A DNA stretch of 64,000 nt from Macrothele yani (taxonomy: Eukaryota; Arthropoda; Arachnida; Araneae; Macrothelidae). Shown piece after piece: positions 21,390 through 32,639 of this stretch. Numbering within the stretch: position 1 is the stretch's first letter; every line of letters starts with the position of its first letter. The stretch covers positions 136,340,749-136,404,748 of the forward strand of contig CM077011.1 of the NCBI GenBank assembly GCA_039090855.1, written 5' to 3'. The translations under genes and the position numbers were made by a program. The notes below the pieces were generated by a model. The model worked only from the letters and a program-made list of their open reading frames with translations. It was not told the DNA's origin and made no database searches.

Positions 21390-24300
21390 CACTGACAGGG
21401 TTCGTACACTTTAGGGGGAAAAATTCAAGGACTTTCCAGGCTTTTTCCAGGACATATCCAAAAAATACCAGGATTATTATTATGCTTTACATTATCATGT
21501 TCAAATTACTTTTTAAAAATAATTTCAGTTTAAAGTAATAAAAATTATGAAAGATGCAAATGGATGAGTGAGCTTTATGCAAATGGATCAAGTTTATCAA
21601 GCACAAGATCATAAAGAACGGATTCTGTTCTTATGCCCTGACCTTTGAATTCAATTTGGACCATTTTCTACAAGGGTAGGTTTTTCCTCCCTGATAACAT
21701 ACTAAAACTTCGTTGCAATCAAACAGATTTTATGTGAGTTAACATTCCTAAGCTTGGAGAGCAAATACTGCTCTTATGTCTTGACCTTTGAATTTAATTT
21801 CGACCATTTTCAACAGGGCAGGTTCCCAGGTTGTACCCAACGGCATACTAAAATTTCGCCGACATTCAACCGCTTTCATGCGAATTATCGTACGGACAAA
21901 CCCAAAGCATAAACGTTTCTGCAACATATAGTTCGAAAGGGTTAGTAATTTCGAAAATAAAAACATAACGAACAGCGCGAAAACTAGCTCATAAATAGAA
22001 TATTTGAAACAACAGTATGCACTCTTAATTATTAGGAATTAGAGGGGAAGGGAATGGAACTCTCCAAAATTAGCATGTTTTTCGTTGCGCTAAGCGCTTA
22101 AAGTACTGCTGAATTCCGTCAGACCCCACCTACGCCCAATGGTTAAATGATTGAAATGTGCTGATGTTCATGAAATGAAATGGTTGATCAGCTATGATGA
22201 CCGTATAAAAGTTCGGAAGAAGGAGGGGGGGGCCGAATTTTTTATTTTTTTTTAAGTGTATGCAACATTTTACATCACTCCAGTATTTATCTTGTCATAT
22301 CAATAATCGCAATGCAACTACCACTTACGACGCGGATATCGGCAACCGAAAATCTGTCATATCACTAAGTGATACAACACACAGGTATCCTGTTACAATG
22401 TATTGTAATTGAAAGAAAAAAAGATGGGGAAAAAAGGAACTTTCAGAAATTAAGATCATCGTAAAGCCATGGCATTTCAAAACTCTGTTTTCCTTTATAA
22501 TGTTTAAAAACATGTTTTTGCTTTTTTACCTGTAGTGTATAATAAATAAACTGTTGATTTTTTTTTTTTTATGGAATCAGGTGTCCGTATGTCTGATTGC
22601 CTTGTCTGAGTTCACACGTTAGCTACTGTGTGAAGTAGACCTATTGTTTCAGATCAAAAATATGTAGTTTTGTATATATTCACAGTATAAGCCATTCCTT
22701 ACTCCCACAGAACTGAATTCAGCAGATGCAAAATGAAGAAGAACATCAAGACCCGCCCAACACCATGTTTCTGATTGTCTGTTATTTATATTCAAGAAAT
22801 GCAAATATGGATCAATGGTGAATGCAGCAACTATGATTTTTATTTATTACCAAGAAAAAAAAAGCCGTGAAAGCTATAAAGCTGAAACGGATATTTCTCC
22901 CCCCCTGCACAAAAACATTCCAATTAAGATCGAACAGCAGGAGCATGCGTCCATGCACACGCACAACCTTTGGAATATCCTGATGGAACGGTTTCTTTTA
23001 ATTTGGCACATCGCCAAAAATCACCACCTGCATCTCAAAAAGCTCCCCTTTTTGCCAAAATGGCCAAATTTACGTCATGATGTTGCAATTTTACTAAAAT
23101 ACGTTTATCTGCTGAATTTCGCCTAAATCCATTAAACTTTTTAATTATAGATGATTTTTTTTATTAAAACAGTACCTCAGACATCTGAATAAAAATTTAT
23201 GTTTGTAATTCAAATAAGAGTCCATATCATCACAGAAAAAAAATAATTAAGGATCGCTTTGTTTAAATAAACCATGGCATCTAAAAATAATAATTCACTT
23301 GCTTTTCCCGTAATTTAGAATTACTGTTTCCTTTTTTTCAATTAGATTATGCAAGGAAGATTTTTTATTTATTTTTTTTATTTTTTTTTTTTTGCATCTG
23401 CTAAAGTTTCTAACGGAATTTGGCGAAATTTGCACTAGAACTTTATTGGGATGTATCTTAACCACTGTAAAAAATTTACTGTGTTATTTTCAAAATTTGG
23501 GAAAATGGATTTGTGAAAATTTTCTCCTAGTCCCTTTGAGCAGTGGAAGTGATAAACAGGTGTTTGCTTTCTTCCCAACTAAGGGCTTTGGATCAGCGCT
23601 CCCAGCTGTCAATCAACCGTTGCTATGGTAACACCCTTTCTGCTCCAGGCTTACTTTGTCCAAAGAGGCACACATACTTGCCAATAATAAAAATTTCCAA
23701 TGCTAACTTTTTAAGTTTTAAACAGATTCAATTAGAATTTTGGGAGTAAGCTTCTGTAATCCAATTATACTGAATGTAGCTTCTGTAATCCAATTATCGC
23801 AAAAATAGTTTTCTTATTTTTAACCATAAGTAGCCGAAGTCTCTTGAGAGGAGGGTTGGCATGCACATAAACAAGAAGGTGAATGTGTTGTTCAGGCATA
23901 CTCCTCACTGGTGGATGCCAGCTGACTTCATACATACGCGACCCCCCCCCCTCTGCAAATGCTAAATGTCTTTTTTTTCCCTTCCGTTCTAAGCAGTTGT
24001 CGGACGGACATCAAGCTCCCCTTCTTAACAGACCTACTAGTAAGCATCCAATTTTATTGCACTGGAAGTAGGGCTTTTTTCCCCCAGCCAAATAGGATTT
24101 GGTGCACGTCCCAAACACCACCGTTGCCGGCGGTTTCTTTGAGAACAGAGGAGAGGAACTTTAAAAAATGAAGGGGTAACAGGTAATAAAAATTTCCAAT
24201 GCTAACTTTTTAAGTTTTAAACCGATTCAATTGGAATTTTGGGAGTAAGCTTCTGTAATCCAATTATAGTGAATGTAAAAATTTCAGCCACTTTTGTGAA

Positions 24301-24782
24301 AAATTCGCAAAGATAGATTTCTTATTTTTTATCATAAGTAGGGGAAGTCTCTTGAGGGGAGGGCTGGAATGCACATAAATAAGAGCAGATGAATGTGTTG
24401 TTCAGGCATACTCCTCACTGGTGGATGCCAGCTGACTTGGTACATACGCGACCCCCCTGCAAATGCTAAATGTTTCTTCTTTCCCCTTCCGTTGTCGGAC
24501 GGACATCAACCAAATTAGGATTTTCCCCAGCCAAATTAGGATTTGGTGCACGTCCTATACATTTTTTGAGAACAGAGAGGAACTTTAAAAAATGAAGGGG
24601 TAACAGTAACACGATTTCCAAAAAGGGCATCTTTTTAAGCACTATTTTCAAATTTCAAGGCTTTTCAAGACAGCATTAAAAAAAAAAAAACATTTTTCCA
24701 GGATATTCCAGGCCTTGAAAACGTAATCATGATTTTCCAGGACTTTCCAGGTTTTCAAGCACGTGTGCGCATCCTGCACTGA
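21390..24782. mobile_element. 3.4-kb TIR DNA transposon with 6-bp TSD, no intact transposase
   Basis: The left end CAGGGTTCGTACAC at 21396 is inverted at the right end, GTGTGCGCATCCTG, ending 24776. Both are followed inward by 'aaggactttccagg'-type motifs. The 6-bp repeat cactga abuts both ends (21390-21395 and 24777-24782). The interior has only short unrecognised frames (for example 22815-23126) and a duplicated block at 23.68-24.6 kb. These 'CAGGGTTCGTACAC...TTCCAGG' ends resemble those near 32.1 and 37.4 kb, suggesting one family of hAT-like elements. Superfamily is uncertain because hAT duplications are usually 8 bp. Confidence 0.6.
23681..24612. repeat. Direct duplication, unit about 500 bp
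   Basis: The block starting 'aataaaaatttccaatgctaac' at about 23686 recurs at about 24185. Both copies run through 'gggagtaagcttctgtaatcc', 'ctcctcactggtggatgcca', 'tcggacggacatcaa' and 'aggaactttaaaaaatgaag'. The second copy is shortened by several internal deletions. Confidence 0.85.
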
Positions 24783-27369
24783 GCTTACTACTTAAAAGTC
24801 TTTATAATTACACTACAGACTTTTAACTAGTATTATCTTCACATCAAAAACAAAAGGCATCGAGTGAATTTCAGTTCAATATGAGCCATGTGTAAGAAGA
24901 AAATCCCACTTGGTAACACACCTAATCACCCACCCAATACAGAAGTGATTGTGAGATAAAACAGAAAAACCCTGTGACCTTCACGTTTTTTGTTTTTTTT
25001 TTTAATGGAGGTTTCACTTCATGGCATTTTTAGAAATGACATGATTGTGGATTTTCAAATTCCTACACAAAACTTGAAAAGTCAGATTTCAAGAATCCAA
25101 ACAATAGATAACAAAAATAGATGATAACCAGCATCTCAGAGTTCAACTAAAGACATTTTTATGTTACTCTACATTTATGTTATTTACTTTTTTAATACTT
25201 ATTTACTATTTTATTGTAGTACTAGGGGCTGCGCCTCTAGGCTCGCTAAAACATTTTAAGATAGTATTTCCTTGTACACTACATTTTGAACTTTTTTCCA
25301 ATTCCTTGATATTTTTGGTTCTGGCCTATATCAGTAATGTTTACCGGTGTACAGTTTACTTAAAATAGGTGGCACAAAATGCGAATATTTTATTTTTGAT
25401 GGCATACTGGATTTTTCATTGATTCCAAGATGGCAACTTGTTTAAAATTTTTGTTTTGCTCCTGGTGAACTCCCTGTTGGATTTCTGAGGAACTTTTTTT
25501 AAATTCTTCCAATTTTTATTGAAGAATTTTGCGCTGCCGCCATTCCAGAGTTTCCAGCATCGGTATTTTTGGTTCTGGCTTATATCTGTAATGTTAACAT
25601 TACCGGTGTGTGGTGTCAGGACTTTTGTTGTTTGAACTTATAGCACTAGTAAATCTGCCACTAAGGCAAACAAAAGCGGTGCAAGAAACATTTCTGTAAG
25701 ATGTATACATCTTCGGAATGCTAAACCGTTAAACAACTGAGATAGCTTTACCAACAAAACATATGCATAACAAATTCTCTGCATCACCATGGCAGCAGGT
25801 CACAGGACCAGAACTTTCCTGTGTGGTTATCGCTGAAGACAGAGTAAGCTAAGCCCTTTACTCCTTTCAGTCTTTAAAAAATGCTTAAAAATCAAAAAAA
25901 TGACTTTTTCTTAGAAAATTTGTAAAAAGATGGATGATAGTTGAGAGTTTATGCTGCAAAACTTGCAATGCATTATGATTTATAGTTTGCCATATATCCA
26001 GTTTTTTTTTTAAATTGATCCCATTGTAAAACACAGAATTTTGTGAAATTAAAAAATTTAATTTCTAGTAAACTAAATCTCAATTAAAAAAACTGGTGAC
26101 GAGGTGCACAAACTCGGTCGTGGCACTATATGCCTACAAAGTTTCGTGGTTCTGTTGCTGTTAGTGTGTCCGGAACACGACCTTACAGCACTTTTTTGCT
26201 TACCTTAATTTTGAAATACAATAGCTCTTGAAGTATCGCCAGAATAAAAAAAAAACGGTTTATTTCAGCCTGTTCTTTACACAATTCTCTACAAACAATG
26301 TAAATTTCGTATTTTTGTGTTCAATTCTTTTTTGCACTGCGAGCTAGGAAAGCGTGAGTGTCGCAAAATTTCTAAAACAGGGACGGCAGTTACTTTTTTT
26401 AGAACACAGATATTCTAAATCCGTATTGCATATTAACAATATAAATAGCCAGATCTGTTTCGAACGCTTGACGTCACAGCAACGCCTGCATTGTTGCACC
26501 ATCACATATCGATCAATTCATGTCTGTTCTTGAGATGTCAAAGTGATTGAAGCGCAAAATGAAAAACACTGGATTATCATTGACTCGAGTTCTATTTATC
26601 CAATCTACAAAATTCTAATTGAGATCTTAATATCACAAGTTGAGTTTGTATATTAATTTAACTTAGCACATTTTGAATATAAATTTGTATGCTTTAATTA
26701 TTTTTACTTTTTAATTTAATTAACTTTCCAAGTTTATTACCTTTTGCAAAATATCGATCTATCTAAACTCCTTAACCTACAATAGGAAACTGAAATCTTG
26801 AGATATCAAAGTGAGCAAAATTGCATCTAAAAACAGATGTGGCCCCCAACATCACACTTTCGATAATTTAGATAGTTTCGATTTGTAATGCTAGACGTCG
26901 CATTATTTTGTAGAAAAAGCTTCGGTATGTAGTTTCGAACTAACCATCGAATAGCACAGTCTAAAACAAGTCATGAACTGAATAACAAGTGTGCCGGACA
27001 AAAAGTAATTTAATGCAAAAATTCAAAGCAAAAGTTAGTAAGACAATTTTACATAAAAACAACAAATATTTTACACAGAATGTTTACTTATCAAGAGGTC
27101 TCCTGAAAAATGGAAATAAATAGCATACAATTTTCAGTTCCAACATGATTGAGTTCTTACTATATAAGTTTTTACTATATTTCCTTACAAAAAGTTGGCT
27201 TCTATTTGATTTGTTTTCAATCTGCTTCAATTAAAAATTACACCCTGTCTTGGGGCTAGAAACCTAGAGTAACTATGTTTCTGTAATATTCTTAACTCGG
27301 AATTCAGGGACACACCTGAACGACAAACAGGCATGCTAATATTTCTTGGGCCCTACTTACACCCAGAGA
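24783..27369. other. Intron sequence, no gene seen
   Basis: Contains two copies of 'tatttttggttctggc.tatatc' (25311 and 25565) that suggest an old duplication. At 26150-26280 an AT-rich repeat lies next to a donor-like 'aaattaag|gtaagc' on the minus strand, but no coding exon can be built from it. Confidence 0.35.
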
Positions 27370-27374
27370 ATGAT

Positions 27375-27873
27375 AGTGACCAGTGTGGCATCTATTACCT
27401 GTATATAGTGTCTGTGTGTATAATGGTGTGGGGATATGCAACCAAGTAATTTGTACTGCAGTTCACAGTTTCAGTATGGAGCAAGGTGGTGTTTTCAGGT
27501 GTGTGTGTCATACATGGCAGTCTCACAGATGTTTTATTTGGTGGAGATCAGGCAAGCTTGGGGGACACACGAGATATCTCATATCAGCAATATGTTTATT
27601 GAACAATTTCTGCACAAGGCAGGACCGGTAACACGGGGCATTATTGTCCTGGAAGAACCCATCCCCCACTGGGTAGAGGTACAACACTGAGTTGCACACG
27701 GTCTTGTTCCTGGTAGTAGCGAGCATTCATACACTCGTCCACAAGTACCAGGAGTCCAAAAACATGCCCCATATCATACCACTCCCACCAGCCTGGATAA
27801 TCAGTGCCATGCTTGAAAGATCCGTAGCCTCATACTGTTGACATCAAATACGAACTCAACCACTGACAAAATG
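27375..27873 (-). pseudogene. Tc1-family transposase, 3' part (split by a hAT element)
   Basis: The minus strand reads IIQAGGSGMIWGMFLDSWY near 27790, then FFQDNNAPCYRSCLVQKLFN and ADMRYLVCPPSLPDLHQIKH-LWD, ending near HTHLKTPPCSIL. These are the GG-VWG box, second catalytic Asp (QDNNAPC) and the PDL..I.HLWD box of Tc1 transposases. The third acidic residue (Glu in PIEHLWD) is Lys here (QIKHLWD). Stops are present upstream. Its N-terminal continuation, KDWRQICWSNKSYSPL, is on the far side of the hAT-type element at 28609-28690. Confidence 0.75.
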
Positions 27874-28608
27874 CAGGGGTAGTGCTGTCAACCACATTCT
27901 TCACAATTTGTGAAAAAGAAAAATCGTTTTGGCAATGAATAAACAGTTTTGGCAAAAATATTGGCAATTACCTTTTAAATGACATCCAAGAGAAAATGTT
28001 CATTTTTATTCGATTTCGTACATGAAAAATTAAGTTTGAATGTTAGTGTCTTTCTTTGTTTACACAGCGTGTGAGACGCAAAGTGATTACTTGAAAACAG
28101 TGATGTCATCGCTGACATAAGACTCTTCTCTCCTATGCTCCTGCCTGTCCAATCTCGTGTTGATCGAACTCTGTGGTTGGCCTATGTTACTTCTTACTTT
28201 TCTCAACCACTAGAAAAAAGTTCTATTCTCGTGATGCCATCGATGATATCACTTAATTTCATTTCGCACTCCTTCCAGCAAACTAGTCATTCTGGTATTC
28301 GCATTCTGCCTAGGTTGGTATTGCAGTTTATCCAGTCAATAATTCTTTTAGACATTTTATAGGTAGTAAATTCAAAATTCAAAATAAGTATATATTTTTT
28401 TCTGTTAGGGTTTAGGATCTATAACAAATATTTTGCTGCTTAATTGCAAAGAATCAATAACCTATTGTTTTTGTACTATTAACTACTTCAAGTTTATATG
28501 GTTTTTATATTTCCAACAGAGTGAAAAAGAAATGGTGACTTAAGATTACATTTGATAAAAAAGAATTGAATTCGGGCAAAAACTTTAAAAATGCCAGAGA
28601 AACGGCTG
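27874..28608. mobile_element. Non-autonomous hAT-type element inserted in a Tc1 pseudogene
   Basis: The left end CAGGGGTAGTGCTGTCAACC (27874) and its first 200 bp match the left end of the hAT element at 42502 (both share 'tcgttttggc', 'aatattggcaatta' and 'gcgtgtgaga'). The right end '...ttaaaaatgccagagaaacggctg' (28608) matches the right end at 45747 in inverted form. The 735-bp interior has no transposase. No clear 8-bp duplication remains. Tc1 sequence on both sides places the insertion inside the transposase, just after the first catalytic motif. Confidence 0.65.
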
Positions 28609-28700
28609 AGAGTGGACTATAGGATTTATTGGACCAGCATATCTGCCTCCAATCTTTTATCATGCAATACAAATGCTATTTGTGCCAGGAGACTGAAGTG
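28609..28700 (-). pseudogene. Tc1-family transposase, 5' part of the split copy
   Basis: The minus-strand frame reads KDWRQICWSNKSYSPL, corresponding to the first catalytic motif of Tc1 transposases (usually WSDESRF; the Asp is Asn here). The sequence further 5' is replaced by the minisatellite. Confidence 0.6.
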
Positions 28701-28717
28701 ATGGAAAGTTGCAAAAT

Positions 28718-28960
28718 CTTTTTTGGAGCAGCAAAATGCATTTTTGGAGCAGGTAAAAATACATTTGAGCAGCAAAATGCATTTTTGTAGCAGGTGTAAT
28801 ACATTTTTGTAGCAACAAAATGCACTTTTGGAGCAGGTAAAAATACATTTTCGGAGCAGCAAAATGTGTTTTTCGAGCAAGCGAAATACATTTTTGGAGC
28901 AACAAAATGCATTTTTGGTTGAAGAAAACACTTTTTCGGAGCAGGTAAAAAAATTAGTAG
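28718..28960. repeat. Minisatellite of ~21-bp sub-units arranged as ~43-bp dimers
   Basis: Alternating sub-units 'tttttggagcagcaaaatgca' and 'tttttggagcaggtaaaaatacat' repeat about five to six times with point changes. On the minus strand three frames stay largely open and give Cys/Phe/Lys-rich repeats (for example LLQKCI, CCSKNVF), which is most simply a by-product of the repeat. Confidence 0.85.
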
Positions 28961-29474
28961 ATAGAACAAACTCTTTAAGCAAAAAATGTTTTGGAACTAG
29001 ATGCACCTTACTCAAATTTAAAACATCTTGTACTGAAATACACACACACACATATGCAAAGATTTTAGTTTGTAATCATAACAGGATGCTATTATTAATC
29101 AATTATTTTACAAAAATGTTAATTTTTTGCTACTTTTCATAATATTTAATTGCTCAATTCCATTTTCTTCTAATTTTTAAGATAGTTAGCAATGTTTTGT
29201 TTCTTTTTTTATTAGTATCTGTCCACTTTCTATTGCACTCATGCCCCCCCCCTTTTTTATGCCATATTCAATGTTCATCTTAGCATTGTTTAACATTTTA
29301 TGAGAGGAAAAACAAATTACTCTCTTGACAAGATCTTTGTGCTTCTTGCTCTTCGCGTTATGCCTACAATCACAGCGACCGCCATGCGCTAGGCTAAAAT
29401 TGCAGCCACTGGGCTTACAAAGCGTGATTCAGCAAAACTTCAGATGTTTCATAAAAAGGCCATTCTTTACTACT
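28961..29474. other. AT-rich sequence, no gene seen
   Basis: A (ca)n tract sits near 29040 and a run of c at 29245. No coding signal. Confidence 0.4.
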
Positions 29475-30791
29475 TACACTGATGTGCAAAAATTAAGTAC
29501 GAAGAGGAGAAATTAACATACCAGCGGAACGAACAAGCAGAACGGACCGAAAGACCACTCAAGACATAGACTAGGGTCCGGTACGGTAGGGCATGCGCGC
29601 ATATATGCAGCATGAAGTGGGCGGGGGGCGAAAGGGTATAAAGCACACGGGCGGTGTACGCTCAGCAATTCGGTGAAAGCTATTGCACGGTGTACATCAG
29701 TTTGAACGACGTCGAGTTGCTGCCACCGTGTGATATGGCCAACATGCAATCCAGTAGATGACATCTGGATGACTTTACCCGAGGTCGCGTCATTGGGAAG
29801 TTGGAAGAAGTTTGAAGTGTGACTAGTGTGGCCGAGGAGTTCGGGATCGCCCACAGCATTATTTCACGAGCTTGGAGAGCATTTCAAACGACAGGAACAG
29901 CTGTCCGAGAGTTTAGCAATAGTCGTCCACGAGCAACCACGGCGGCAGACGACCGGGTTCTCTTTACGGATGAGAGCCGATTTAGTCTGATGAGCGATAC
30001 TGGGCGTATACACATCTGGAGAGAGCAGGGAACACGCAATCACAACGCCAACATCATCGAAAGCGATTGGTTTGGAGGTGGCGGAGTTCTCGTTTGGGGC
30101 GGTATCATGCTTTGTAGCCGTACTGAACTCCACAGCTTCCAAGGAGGTTCATTCACTGTTGTCCGCTATTGTACCGAGGTTCTCCTGCCTCACATGCATC
30201 TGTTTAGAGGAGCTGTGGGTCCTGAGTTCCTCTTCATGGACGACAACGCTACACCTCATTGTACAGTGGCTGTCGCAGAGCTGTTGGAGAGTGAAGATAT
30301 TCAATGCATCGATTGGCCCGCAAGGTCCCCAGACCTAAATCCATAAATCCAATCGAACACGTGAAAGACCTTCTCAGGAGATGATTGGCAGCACGTTACC
30401 AGCCGCCAGCAACGACTGCAATTGGCACTACAAGAGGAATGAGCCGCGATGCCTCAACAGCTGCTTGACAACCTCGTCCTCAGCCTGGACAGACGACGTA
30501 AATCCTGCAACGCAGTCAGGGGTAATCATATCCCCTACTAAAGACTGGATTTTTCTTGGCAGCCGCCTGTCACATGGACGTTTCTGTCTTCCGTCCAGTT
30601 GTGCTCGAAGCTACCTTTTCAATAAAGTGCCTCTGTATCCTTTGGATTCCTTGTTTGGACGGTTTTGCTCACTTGTCCCATATTCTTACATCTTGGGGAT
30701 TTTATGGTATGATTGGAGTCTATGTGGAGCACTTCTGCACGACGTTACATTCGAAAAACCGTCTCGTCCTTAAGTTTTGCACGCCAGTGTA
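29475..30791 (+). mobile_element. Tc1-family element with both TIRs and TA target-site duplication
   Basis: The left TIR starts CACTGATGTGCAAAAATTAAG at 29477 after TA (29475-29476). The right TIR ends CTTAAGTTTTGCACGCCAGTG at 30789 before TA (30790-30791). The 1,313-bp length is normal for the family apart from internal changes. It holds one transposase pseudogene on the plus strand. Confidence 0.85.
29745..30540 (+). pseudogene. Tc1-family transposase with internal deletion and 8-bp duplication
   Basis: HTH domain: DFTRGRVIGKLEEV, a stop, then SVTSVAEEFGIAHSIISRAW and PRATTAADDR. It jumps straight to VLFTDESRFSLMSDTGRIHI, so roughly 80 residues between the HTH and catalytic domains are missing compared with the copy at 0.9-1.7 kb. 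FGGGGVLVWGGIM and FLFMDDNATPH (second Asp intact) follow, then SPDLNP. At 30340-30355 'aaatcca' is tandemly duplicated (+8 bp), which breaks the frame just before the Glu motif. The remainder (IEHV.DLL, AAMPQQLL-like end) is in another frame. Confidence 0.88.
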
Positions 30792-31184
30792 TTTGTCCTT
30801 TAAAATCGTACACAACTCGGTGGATAAACTCTCTCAAGGATGCTAAAAAGTTGCTGAGCAAGACCGCCCTGCTGTTCCTGTTTAGATTCCGATAAAAGCA
30901 ACTGTGAAGCGGGTGGGGGAGATGATTTAAGCTGGCAGGCGAGTCACGATAGACAGTGTAGCAAATGAGATAAGGTTTTCTTGTGGTTTATCCTACGGCA
31001 TAATGGATGATCGTTTCAATTTTCGGAAAGTGTACGAAAGGTGGTTGCGCTCTGAGATTTCCACTAGAATAACTTTTCACCCATACTCACCTAGCACTCG
31101 TATTTTCTTTCTTTCTTTCTTTTTTTTTTTTTCTGGAGTAGCAGCCACAACTTAGCAGTGAAAACTCAGTTTCGGCTCGCCACC

Positions 31185-31478
31185 CTAAACATACAAGCTA
31201 TAGAGGCGTCAGTCATGGGCGTGGCGGATAACACCTAACACACAAGCTATTTGGTGAAAAAGAAATGTCTAACAAGCTCTAGAGGCGTCATCGGCTTGAC
31301 GGATGACACCCGACCTATTTGGCAAAAAGAAATTCTCGCGAGCACCGACACGCGATCAATACAGGCATCACAGGCATGGTAGATAATACCAGACATGCGA
31401 GCGAGTCGTCGAAAAGAAATTCTTCGCGAGCGCCGACATGCGAGCTATAGAGGCATCATCGGCTTGGCCATGGTTCGT
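31185..31478. repeat. Degenerate tandem repeat, unit about 85-95 bp, 3-4 copies
   Basis: Recurring blocks 'agctatagaggcgtca', 'ggcttgacggatgacacc', 'ttggcaaaaagaaattctcgcgagc' and 'gccgacatgcgagc' appear in the same order several times. The unit is richer in GC than its surroundings. No coding sense is seen. The stretch 30792-31184 before it holds no recognised feature. Confidence 0.7.
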
Positions 31479-31954
31479 ACTCTTTCAACGAAAATAAATT
31501 CAAGCACTTTTCAAGGACTTTTTAAAACCAAATTATAAGAACGTGCGGTCGGTCGTTCCAACCAGTGAACTTAGCTGGAACAGACATACCTTCAATCATC
31601 TGCCTGTTACTATTTTTTAAATGTATTTTTACGGCTGTTTTTTAAATGTATTTCTACATTTTTTTTCCTATGATAAACTGTCTCAGGGTTTTGTGATTCA
31701 GTTAATGTTACGTTAAATTTTGGCTGGTTTTTTCTTATCTTTTTTTTGGGGGGGGGGGGAGACGTCTACACAATTATATCAACACAGTTACCTGTCCTTT
31801 TGTACTATAAAAGCTGCAAAATTATTTTTTAAATCATCCCACACATACACTACCTAATTTTGAAAATTAGGAAAATTAGGTTAGAAAGTCTTCAAAGGTA
31901 TTTGATTTGGTCAATATAAAACTTTGGTGAATAAACTACACTAAATCAACTTAC

Positions 31955-32052
31955 CAATGTATGCAGACTTTCCTCTGAAACTGGGCAATGAGAGATGAAT
32001 TACTGACTGGCTGTCACGATTTTCTTGCAAACTGTTTATCAGCAACGAGTTT
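31955..32052 (-). CDS. Candidate exon, phase-incompatible with the main PPR chain
   Basis: On the minus strand a 98-bp segment lies between a possible acceptor (ctgttttaattag) and a perfect donor (CATTG|gtaagt). One frame is open: NSLLINSLQENRDSQSVIHL then SLPSFRGKSAYIG. The open frame continues upstream of the acceptor (FADGKQLPTVLIR), so the true left boundary may differ. The segment lies in the intron between 39103-39165 and 21055-21194, but those two exons already join in phase 0 and read through naturally. This segment would break the frame. It may be a cryptic or alternative exon, or a transposon piece. Confidence 0.3.
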
Positions 32053-32127
32053 CTAATTAAAACAGTTGGCAATTGCTTACCATCAGCAAATTTATGACAA
32101 ATTGTTCCGTCAGTGAAGTTTTAAATA

Positions 32128-32180
32128 CAGGGTGTCTACAGGATTATCAAATCTGATTTCCCTGACCAAATTTATGAGAA
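32128..32180. repeat. Terminal-repeat-like end of a hAT-like element
   Basis: Starts CAGGGTGTCTACAGGATTATC, followed by 'gatttccctgacc' and 'aaattcctgacc' motifs. It resembles the element ends at 21396 and 37402. It probably marks the 3' side of the hAT-like transposase at 32640-34090. Confidence 0.45.
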
Positions 32181-32639
32181 ATTCCTGACCTTACACAAAT
32201 AGGTTTACTTGAGTTTTTCAATACATGTGCCATGATAATAAATAAAATTGAATTGGATAATTGAGAAACTTATATTATTTAAAAGTGTTTTCGTTTGACG
32301 TAAAAGGTTTCCTAAATAACTGATTCATTTTTTTTTTTTTTTTTTTTTTTTCGGCCTCCACCTTCCTCATAGCAGTCCAACTCGCACCTTTTCAATTTTA
32401 AGTTTACTCTTTGTTTTCATGGTTTTACATTTATTGAAGAAACACTCAAACAAGCCCATACGCAATATTCATAACAGTTACTATAAAAACATTACAGTAG
32501 GAACACAGTCACTGTTTTTATAATATTACACACCACTTTTCTTCTTTTCCCAATCTGAAATCTTCGCCTGCAATGCTGCTTCTTCCAACTCTAGTTCCTT
32601 CTGTACTTTGCCTTTTTTACTTCAATTCCTTTATTTCAT

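Noticed and set aside
26150..26280. An exon ending at AAATTAAG|gtaagc (minus strand)
   Set aside because: No acceptor lies upstream within an open frame, and the sequence reads as an AT-rich repeat.
28626..29142. Overlapping 80-140 codon ORFs at the 28.7-29 kb repeat as genes
   Set aside because: They lie in several frames on both strands of a minisatellite, so they are by-products of repetition.
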